DNA of 32,578 nucleotides from UBA7239 sp035430165 (lineage in GTDB: Bacteria; Pseudomonadota; Gammaproteobacteria; Pseudomonadales; UBA7239), in contig DAOMGE010000034.1 of assembly GCA_035430165.1 (NCBI GenBank), positions 1-32,578 of the forward strand, written 5' to 3'. Under the pieces are notes generated by a model. That model was not told where the DNA came from, ran no database searches, and saw nothing but the letters and a program-made list of their open reading frames with translations. Both the position numbers and the translations under genes were made by a program. Shown piece after piece: positions 1 to 6,220 of this stretch; positions within the stretch are counted from its first letter, which is position 1, and every line of letters begins with the position of its first letter.

Positions 1-396
1 CGTATATTTACCATCTAATTTCGATTCAAATTTTTTCAAGCAATATACATCCGCCATTTTACCAACCACATGAAGGTAATCACGCCTAGGATTTCTTATT
101 GGCCAAAAAACCTTTCCAATTACAGAATGACCATTCTGAAGCTTTCCAAACGAAACAATAATATCATCAATGTACATTACACAATCCCCATCCAGATCAC
201 ACTCATGGACAATCTTTGAAATGGTTCCTGAAAAATGCAACTCAACATTAGAATTGTCTTTATTTTCCCTATCTTTATTAACCAAAGAGTTTGGAACTAC
301 GCCCACACTGCCATCAGAGTTTTCTGCCGAGCAATAAAATGAAAAAAATAATGCCAAAAAACAATAAATAAAAATTAATTTTTTAATACATTTCAT
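1..396 (-). CDS. AT-rich small exported protein, 3' end cut by window edge
   Basis: An open frame of 132 codons runs from an ATG at 396 to the left edge without a stop, so the C-terminus is missing. Residues 1-24 look like a signal peptide: MKCIKK, a hydrophobic stretch rich in Phe, Leu and Ile, then a probable cleavage site at YCSA/EN. The mature part has cysteines in ECDLDGDC (about 66-72) and later in DVYC, which could form disulfides in the periplasm. I do not recognise the family. The codons are strikingly AT-rich compared with every other gene here, which suggests horizontal acquisition. No good ribosome binding site sits directly before the ATG. The reading frame is convincing; the function is unknown. 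Confidence 0.6.
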   Translation of the reverse strand, partial: MKCIKKLIFIYCFLALFFSFYCSAENSDGSVGVVPNSLVNKDRENKDNSNVELHFSGTISKIVHECDLDGDCVMYIDDIIVSFGKLQNGHSVIGKVFWPIRNPRRDYLHVVGKMADVYCLKKFESKLDGKYT

Positions 397-402
397 AAAA
401 AA

Positions 403-417
403 CGTTACTCTGACCCT
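403..417. repeat. GTTACTCTGACCC motif at a composition boundary
   Basis: Between the AT-rich gene (start 396) and the PqiA-like gene (stop 420) lies GTTACTCTGACCC, or GGGTCAGAGTAAC on the minus strand. From memory this resembles short sequences that recur beside IS200-like/REP-associated transposase genes in several proteobacteria. Only one copy is visible here and no transposase is present, so mobile origin is an inference. Confidence 0.25.
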
Positions 418-419
418 TA

Positions 420-1049
420 TTATTCTTTCCCTGCCGCATCCCATATCAAACGCGGGTCAAAGCTGATCGACGCCAGCATTGTTACTACCACGCTCGCGCC
501 AAACATCATTGCTGCTGCGCCGGGGAGGATGGCCACGACCTGCCCCAGATGCACGAGTGCCACCATCAGTGCGACTACAAAAATATCCAGCATCGACCAG
601 CGACCGAGAAATTCCAGCACGCGAAACAATTGCGCGCGGCGTTGCGTTTGCATTGGCGAACGTCGCTGTACCGACAGCAGTAAATACGACAACGCACCCA
701 GCTTGCCGAAGGGCACCATGATGCTGGCGGTGAACACGATCAGCGCAATCGCCGGAAAACCTTCGCGCGCCAGTCGCAACACGCCACTCATGATCGTGTC
801 CGGCTCGCCGCGCCCGAATTGCAGCAATGTCATCATCGGCAGGAAATTCGCAGGGATCAGCAATACAAACGCAAGCATCACAAAGAACCAGGTTTTCTGC
901 AGGCTGTGCGGTGTGCGCAAATGCACCAGCCCGCCGCAACGCGCGCAGCGTACGGCGCCACCCGGCGGGCAGCGTTGCAACTGATGGCAGGCCTTGCACA
1001 AGGCAAGACCGAGACTGGCGGCAGTGATGGGGGGATTGTTCATGCGCAT
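420..1049 (-). CDS. PqiA-family inner membrane protein, single domain
   Basis: This 209-residue protein matches one half of paraquat-inducible protein A. It starts with a zinc-ribbon pattern (CKAC at about 19-22, CARC at about 35-38) followed by about four hydrophobic segments near residues 53-75, 98-127, 150-175 and 178-197. The family pattern around IPANFLPMMTL is clear. E. coli PqiA has two such units in about 417 residues, so this is a one-unit version. PqiA partners with PqiB/PqiC in trans-envelope lipid transport, but no MCE-domain gene lies next to it in the window. It follows glucokinase by 21 bases on the same strand and probably shares its transcript. A second ATG at 1043 is an alternative start. 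The family call is firm; the role is uncertain. Confidence 0.8.
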   Translation of the reverse strand: MRMNNPPITAASLGLALCKACHQLQRCPPGGAVRCARCGGLVHLRTPHSLQKTWFFVMLAFVLLIPANFLPMMTLLQFGRGEPDTIMSGVLRLAREGFPAIALIVFTASIMVPFGKLGALSYLLLSVQRRSPMQTQRRAQLFRVLEFLGRWSMLDIFVVALMVALVHLGQVVAILPGAAAMMFGASVVVTMLASISFDPRLIWDAAGKE

Positions 1050-1070
1050 ATGATACCGGGCAACATGTTT

Positions 1071-2012
1071 TTATGATCCTGATGCCGCCGCGTATTCCGC
1101 CGCACCCAGCAATCCCAGTTTTTCATTCAGCACGACATGCACCGGCACGTTTTCCAGCAGCGCGCGCATATTCGGCTTGTCGCGGAACGCCGCGATAAAA
1201 CAACCGTCACGGAGAAAAGCGGCATTTTTGGCCGCCACACCACCAGTGATATAGACACCGCCCATCGGCACATTGACCAGCGCAAGATTACCGGCCGTGC
1301 TGCCGTAACATGCCATGAACAGCTGCATAGCGGCCAGCGCATCCGCATCACCCCGCTGTGCGGCAAGGCTGATGTCTGCGGCGCTCACAGAAAGTGCGTC
1401 CGCACTGAATCCGTTGATGTGACGATAGATATTTTGCAGCCCCTGCCCCGATACAACGGTCTCCAGGAAAACCGCGCCCAGTCTCGCCTGTAAATCGGCG
1501 TGCAGCGCCTGTTGCTGCGGGCCGTGCGGGGCAAAATCCGCGTGGCCGCCTTCACTCTCGACCACGTACACCCGCCCCTTGCCGTTGATACGCGTGGCGA
1601 TACCAAGGCCCGTGCCCGCCCCCACCAGCAATTGCGTGCCGCCCGGCTGCGGCTCACCCGCTTGCAGGGTGAGCAGATCCTGCGATGACAGCACGGACAG
1701 CCCGTAGGCCATCGCCACGAAATCATTGATCAGCACCACCGGGAAGCCGTAGTGCGCCTGCAGCTCGGCGGCATCCAGCACCCACGGTAAATGTGTGACC
1801 GCGCAGTGCTGGTGCAGCACCGGCCCGGCCACGGCCAGGCAAGCGGTCTCGATGTTGTCTCCGGGCAACAGGAACTGCGCCAGCGCCGCCCGGACGGTGG
1901 GGTAGTCGCCGCTGGCCAGCACGGCCTGCCGCTGCGGCACCAGTCTTTGCCCTTCCCTGGCACACAGCAACAAGCGCGTGCTGGTGCCACCGATGTCTGC
2001 TGCCAATATCAT
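1071..2012 (-). CDS. glk: Glucokinase
   Basis: This is a 313-residue cytoplasmic kinase of the bacterial glucokinase family (PF02685), converting glucose and ATP to glucose-6-phosphate. The N-terminal phosphate loop LAADIGGTSTRLLL (3-16), the sugar-site segment INDFVAMAYGL (about 95-105), the adenosine loop GAGTGLGIA (about 131-139), the motif ESEGGHADF (about 152-160) and the late GGVYITGGVAAKN are all present. The length is near the usual 320. GAGG seven bases before the ATG supports the start. The gene is divergent from the NAD(P)-binding gene at 2113 and sits upstream of the PqiA-like gene in the same direction. Nothing looks broken. Confidence 0.93.
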   Translation of the reverse strand: MILAADIGGTSTRLLLCAREGQRLVPQRQAVLASGDYPTVRAALAQFLLPGDNIETACLAVAGPVLHQHCAVTHLPWVLDAAELQAHYGFPVVLINDFVAMAYGLSVLSSQDLLTLQAGEPQPGGTQLLVGAGTGLGIATRINGKGRVYVVESEGGHADFAPHGPQQQALHADLQARLGAVFLETVVSGQGLQNIYRHINGFSADALSVSAADISLAAQRGDADALAAMQLFMACYGSTAGNLALVNVPMGGVYITGGVAAKNAAFLRDGCFIAAFRDKPNMRALLENVPVHVVLNEKLGLLGAAEYAAASGS

Positions 2013-2112
2013 CTTCTTGCCTCATCCGCCCGGAATGCTGCCACAATACCAAATGCCCGACGAAACTGGCTTTTTTAATCCCTCCGGCACCTTTAAAAGG
2101 AACACTAGCAAC
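2013..2112. promoter_or_regulatory. Divergent intergenic region, glk / NAD(P)-binding gene
   Basis: This 100-base gap separates two divergently read genes and should hold the promoters of glk and of the plus-strand block. The plus-strand gene has a purine-rich AAAAGGAAC about 12 bases before its ATG. I could not pick a convincing -35/-10 pair by eye. Confidence 0.35.
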
Positions 2113-2754
2113 ATGAAAGTGACTATCTTCGGTTCCACCGGTGATCTGGGCCGTGAATGTTTACAGCAGTGCCTGGACGCCGGCCATGACATCACCGTGC
2201 TGGTACGCAACCCGAATAAACTGCCTGCGAGTATCAAAAGCCGGATCGCCATTATCCAGGGCGATGCCCTGTCGTTCGAGGATGTGCGTCGCGCCATTCC
2301 TTCCGACACCAACGCCATCCTGTTTGCCATTGGCGTCGATGAAAAAACATCGCCACTGGATCTCTGTACCGATGTCACTCGACATATCCTGCACGTGATG
2401 CGCAACAAACCGGGCATGCGTCTCGTGTGGTGCGGTGGCGGCAGCAATATCCTGCCAGATGATGTCGTGACACTGGGCTCACGATTTGTGCGATTTTTTT
2501 CAGAAAAATTCCTGGCACACCGGCATGGCGACAAGGAACACCAGATCGCGTTGCTGGAAGCCAGCAAGGATGTCACGTGGATTGGCATCCGCCCGCTGCA
2601 AATGAAAAAGGGATCAAAACGCGGGCAATACCGCCTGGGCTTCCATGCTTACAGCGGCCTGTCAAAAATCACCTTTGCCGATTGCGCACACGCCATGGTG
2701 CGCATGCTGCAGGACGATACCTGGATCGGCAAGGCACCGATTATCCAGTACTGA
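2113..2754 (+). CDS. NAD(P)-binding Rossmann-fold protein (atypical SDR/NmrA-like)
   Basis: This is a 213-residue protein. The N-terminus MKVTIFGSTGDLGRECL is a classic dinucleotide-binding turn (GSTGDLG, 7-13), and VRNPNKL after the second strand fits NADP preference. RLVWCGGGSN (about 103-112) resembles the active-site strand of atypical short-chain reductases; the usual YxxxK dyad is not obvious. The frame stays open upstream to 1978, but the ATG at 2113 starts exactly at the Rossmann strand and has AAAAGG upstream, so I chose it. It is the first gene of the plus-strand block, 24 bases before the membrane protein. It may act as a reductase or epimerase in that pathway; the substrate is unknown. 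Confidence 0.75.
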   Translation: MKVTIFGSTGDLGRECLQQCLDAGHDITVLVRNPNKLPASIKSRIAIIQGDALSFEDVRRAIPSDTNAILFAIGVDEKTSPLDLCTDVTRHILHVMRNKPGMRLVWCGGGSNILPDDVVTLGSRFVRFFSEKFLAHRHGDKEHQIALLEASKDVTWIGIRPLQMKKGSKRGQYRLGFHAYSGLSKITFADCAHAMVRMLQDDTWIGKAPIIQY

Positions 2755-2778
2755 ACAGGAAAAAACAGGAACACACCC

Positions 2779-3795
2779 ATGGAATTCACCAACAACGAAC
2801 ACCTGTCCTATGCGATGCAGAACCATGCGGCACGCGAGCATTTCCTGAATATCAACGCGCCGTCACAGTTGCTGGACTGGAGTCATCTCGCGATTGAAAC
2901 CGTGATGATACTCGGCGCGCTGCTCGGTTTTGTGCATGCACTGCGCACTGCGAAAAAAAGCGGATCGCCTTCTGCACTGTATACGTTTGCCGGTATTTTT
3001 ATTTACGGGCTGGTGATGGATATTTCCTCGTATTACTCCGTGGGCAATTTCTGGCATGGCGAATTTTCCGTGATGCTGGTGTGGAACCGTTTGCCGCTTT
3101 ATATCGCCATGCTTTACCCCGCGCTGATCTACCACTGTTACATGACCATCCGTCGTTACGCATTCCCGCGCATCACCGAAGCTGTGTGCGCGGGTTTTTA
3201 CAGCGGCATTATCTACATGATTTTTGATAACCTCGGCCCTTCACTGAACTGGTGGATCTGGGATCGCAGCAGCCCGTTCAGCCAACCGCTGTTAAACAGC
3301 GTGCCGCTGACCAGTTATCACTGGCTGTTCCTGTTCAATACGGCACTGGCGTTCTGGCTGCGCACCTTTGCATGGGATGCGCTTGCTGAAAATAAAATGA
3401 TGAAAGCGCGGCTCGGCACCGTGTTGATACCGGTGCTCACCATCCTGCTCGGCGGCGTGTTGTTTATTCCCTACGATCTGTTCCTGTTTGCGTTCAAAAA
3501 CATGATCGCTGTTTCGGTGATGATCCATGCCGTGACATTTTTTCTCGCTGGCTACTGGTTCCTGTTGCAATATCGAAAACCGACGGCAGGCGCTGATCCG
3601 CTGCTGATGTTTTTTCCGGTGTTATGGATAGTCGCGCACTTGTATATTTATATCGCCAAATACGAGAAGCTGTGGGCAGTCACTGCCGATGGACTTAACC
3701 GGGATGGCCTGGCGGTGGGCAACCTGTTTGTCGTGGCAGCGGCGATGGTGATCGGCACGGTGATAACCCTGGCGAGCCACCCGGCAAAAAAATAA
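2779..3795 (+). CDS. Polytopic membrane protein of unknown function
   Basis: This 338-residue protein has about nine hydrophobic segments, beginning near residues 35-55, 66-85, 96-117, 132-150, 180-195, 212-230, 235-260, 270-295 and 315-333, so it is an integral inner-membrane protein. Aromatic residues are abundant and there are charged positions inside predicted helices, for example FIYGLVMDISSYYSVG and PSLNWWIWDRSSPF. I do not recognise the family. The helix-rich, aromatic layout faintly recalls carotenoid-modifying membrane enzymes such as CruF, which is only an impression. AGGA nine bases before the ATG supports the start. The sulfatase follows 18 bases later, so it is likely co-transcribed and may transport or modify a lipid-linked substrate of the pathway. 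Confidence 0.6.
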   Translation: MEFTNNEHLSYAMQNHAAREHFLNINAPSQLLDWSHLAIETVMILGALLGFVHALRTAKKSGSPSALYTFAGIFIYGLVMDISSYYSVGNFWHGEFSVMLVWNRLPLYIAMLYPALIYHCYMTIRRYAFPRITEAVCAGFYSGIIYMIFDNLGPSLNWWIWDRSSPFSQPLLNSVPLTSYHWLFLFNTALAFWLRTFAWDALAENKMMKARLGTVLIPVLTILLGGVLFIPYDLFLFAFKNMIAVSVMIHAVTFFLAGYWFLLQYRKPTAGADPLLMFFPVLWIVAHLYIYIAKYEKLWAVTADGLNRDGLAVGNLFVVAAAMVIGTVITLASHPAKK

Positions 3796-3813
3796 TGTAG
3801 GGGATGCACGGAC

Positions 3814-5310
3814 ATGATGGCCATCACGCGTCGCAGGGAAGGGATTGTCGCGCTGCAGCGGTCGGCGCTGCTGGCTGTCATCCTGCTGGTGTGTTCGGTC
3901 TGTGGCCACGCCGCCAACCGGCCCGACCTGTTGCTGATCCTGACCGACGACCAGTCCTGGGCGCACACAGGCATGGAAGCGTATCCGTCGGTAAAAACGC
4001 CCAATTTTGACACGCTGGCCAGACAAGGGATTTATTTCCGGCAAGGATTTGTCTCGGCCCCCACCTGCACCGCCTCGCGCAGTGCCATCCTGTCGGGACA
4101 GGATTTCTGGCGCAGCGGCAGCGGCGCGGTGTTGCACGGCACCTACCCGTGGGAGCTCATCAGCTATCAGGAAATCCTGCAGCAGCACGGCTATCGCACC
4201 GGCTTTACCGGCAAGGCCTGGGGGCCGGGGTACCAGTACGATCGCGGGACGCTGACGGGCGAGCAGTTCAACACCATCCAGAAAAAAACCGTGCCGGAAG
4301 GCATCTCGCCGACCGACTACGCTGCCAATCTCGACGCGTTTCTCAGCAGCCAGCCTGCCGGCCAGCCGTTCTCGTTCTGGGTCGGCATCCAGGAACCGCA
4401 TCGCCGGCGGACGGCATTCAGCACCGACGGCTATGCCGCCAATGACGGCAACTACTTTGCCACCGCCGAACAGAAACGGGCCTTTCCCGACGTCTTGCCC
4501 GACACCCTGTTTGCACGCCAGGATTTCCAGGGCTACCTGCAGCAAATCGAACAGCTCGACGGGGAAGTGGGCCACATCATCGACGTGCTGCGCCAGCACG
4601 GGCGACTGGACAACACCCTGATCGTGTTCACCTCGGATAACGGTATGCCGTTCCCCGGCGGCAAGAGCAACAACAGCTATTACGGTGTGAAAGTGCCGTT
4701 TGCCGTGCGTTGGGGCCAGGGCATTCGCCAGCCGCACATCGACAGCAGCACGCTGGTCAGCACCATCGATATCGCCCCGACCTTCCTGCAGGCAGCCGGC
4801 GTGCCGGTACCGCCGGCCATGACAGGCGTGAGCTTCCTGCCACTGCTGGTCGGCAAGCCTGCGCCCACCGCACGCCAGGGCTATGTGGTCACCGGTTATG
4901 AGCGGCATACACCGGAAGCGCGGCCGGAACATGGCACCTATCCCAGTCGCGCCATCGTCACCGGGCAATACATGTACATCCGCAACTTCCTGCCGGATCG
5001 CTGGCCCTTCGGCGATCCGCCGGATTTCGCTGACGGCCAGTCATACCTGTTGTGGAAAGATGTCACGGATCCGGCAGAAGTCGAGTGGCGCAAGACCTGG
5101 TTGCTGGGCAAGCGCCCGGCAGAAATGTTGTTTGATATACAGGCCGATCCGTTCCAGAAAACCAACCTGATTGCGACAACAGCAGGCATGCAGAAATTTC
5201 GCAACACCGTTGAGCCACTGCGCCTGGCACTGCAGGCGTATCTGGCCAGGACAGGCGATCCCGTCCTGAAAAATCCCCGGTATTTCGAAGCGATGCCCAT
5301 CACAAGATAG
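3814..5310 (+). CDS. Exported sulfatase (alkaline-phosphatase superfamily)
   Basis: This 498-residue protein hydrolyses a sulfate ester, most likely in the periplasm. A signal peptide spans about residues 1-33 (basic start, LLAVILLVCSVCGHA). DLLLILTDDQ (38-47) carries the metal-binding aspartates. C85 in CTASR is the formylglycine precursor of type I sulfatases (C-x-P/A-x-R). K134 in TGKAWG, H196 in EPHR and D275-N276 in FTSDNG complete the expected active site. The substrate cannot be read from sequence. A cysteine-type sulfatase needs a formylglycine-generating enzyme or an anaerobic radical SAM maturase. No dedicated one is obvious, although a radical SAM gene lies two genes downstream. 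A sulfotransferase follows after 57 bases. Confidence 0.88.
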   Translation: MMAITRRREGIVALQRSALLAVILLVCSVCGHAANRPDLLLILTDDQSWAHTGMEAYPSVKTPNFDTLARQGIYFRQGFVSAPTCTASRSAILSGQDFWRSGSGAVLHGTYPWELISYQEILQQHGYRTGFTGKAWGPGYQYDRGTLTGEQFNTIQKKTVPEGISPTDYAANLDAFLSSQPAGQPFSFWVGIQEPHRRRTAFSTDGYAANDGNYFATAEQKRAFPDVLPDTLFARQDFQGYLQQIEQLDGEVGHIIDVLRQHGRLDNTLIVFTSDNGMPFPGGKSNNSYYGVKVPFAVRWGQGIRQPHIDSSTLVSTIDIAPTFLQAAGVPVPPAMTGVSFLPLLVGKPAPTARQGYVVTGYERHTPEARPEHGTYPSRAIVTGQYMYIRNFLPDRWPFGDPPDFADGQSYLLWKDVTDPAEVEWRKTWLLGKRPAEMLFDIQADPFQKTNLIATTAGMQKFRNTVEPLRLALQAYLARTGDPVLKNPRYFEAMPITR

Positions 5311-5350
5311 ACAACAGGCAAATGACAACAAGCAAATGACAACAAGACAT
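5311..5350 (+). repeat. 14-base tandem repeat, about 2.8 copies
   Basis: Just after the sulfatase stop, ACAACAGGCAAATG (5311-5324), ACAACAAGCAAATG (5325-5338) and ACAACAAGACAT (5339-5350) lie head to tail in the 57-base gap before the sulfotransferase. The units differ at one or two bases. It could be a simple duplication with no role, or could affect mRNA structure near the next start. Confidence 0.75.
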
Positions 5351-5367
5351 CACAGGAATGCCGGTCG

Positions 5368-6165
5368 ATGAACACACTGGACAATGATGAGCAGACCGAC
5401 GTACCCAAATACGACGACCGCAATATGCCGTTTTTTATTCTCGGTTGTGTGCGTTCCGGCACTACGCTGTTGCGCGACCTGTTGCGTGAGCACCCGCGAC
5501 TGGAATGCCCGGAAGAAACCCATTTTTTTCACTGGGGCGATCCCTTCGGTACGCCGCGTTACGCCAGTTACTACCGCAGCAAGGCCTTTCAGGAACATCG
5601 CGCACTCGACTGGATTGATGAAAGCGAATTTGAAACGATGCTGGAGACCTGCCAGTCACGCGAGCATCTGGCCTTTGTGTATGGCGAACGTTTCCTGCAA
5701 AAAATCAATCGCAACGGTGCGCGCCTGTTCGACAAGACGCCGCAAAATATTTACGGGATTTTTCTCATTCATGCTGTTTATCCCACGGCGCGTTTTATCC
5801 ATATCCACCGCCATCCGCTCAACGTGGTGGCGAGCCTGAAAACAGGCAAGGTGATGCCAGCACAGACACTGCGCGGCGCGATCAACTACTGGATGGAAAG
5901 CATGCTGCTGATCGACCAGTTCCGGCGTGTGCATCCGCAACTGTTGCTGGAAGTGCCGTATGAATCGCTGGTGGATGACCCTGATCCGGTGCTGGCGCGC
6001 ATCCTGGCGTTTGTCGGTGAGGATGCCGATACCTTGCCAACGCAGGCAGGCAAGACAAGGCCGGAACAACATCGCTACCGCGACATCTTGTCGGAACAGG
6101 AAATCCGTATCGTCATGAACAAGTGTGAACCGTTTGTCTCGCACTATGGTTATGACAAATTATGA
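5368..6165 (+). CDS. PAPS-dependent sulfotransferase
   Basis: This 265-residue protein should transfer sulfate from PAPS to a hydroxyl or amine acceptor. FFILGCVRSGTTLLRDLL (22-39) is the 5'-phosphosulfate loop with R29, S30, G31, T32 and T33. FIHIHRHPLNVVASL (143-157) is the 3'-phosphate motif with R148 and S156. Both are complete, the length is usual for the Sulfotransfer_3 type, and there is no signal peptide, so it is cytoplasmic. AGGA ten bases before the ATG supports the start. It sits between a sulfatase and a radical SAM gene, all read the same way, so one cluster encodes enzymes that add and remove sulfate. The acceptor is unknown. Confidence 0.87.
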   Translation: MNTLDNDEQTDVPKYDDRNMPFFILGCVRSGTTLLRDLLREHPRLECPEETHFFHWGDPFGTPRYASYYRSKAFQEHRALDWIDESEFETMLETCQSREHLAFVYGERFLQKINRNGARLFDKTPQNIYGIFLIHAVYPTARFIHIHRHPLNVVASLKTGKVMPAQTLRGAINYWMESMLLIDQFRRVHPQLLLEVPYESLVDDPDPVLARILAFVGEDADTLPTQAGKTRPEQHRYRDILSEQEIRIVMNKCEPFVSHYGYDKL

Positions 6166-6220
6166 TGGTTATAAAAATCATGTGTAAGAACGACGTGTAT
6201 AAAACCGGCAGTGACACAAC

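Noticed and set aside
3622..4968. A 448-codon open frame on the minus strand opposite the sulfatase
   Set aside because: It is antisense to a clear sulfatase with complete motifs, has no recognisable domain, and is explained by high-GC codon bias.
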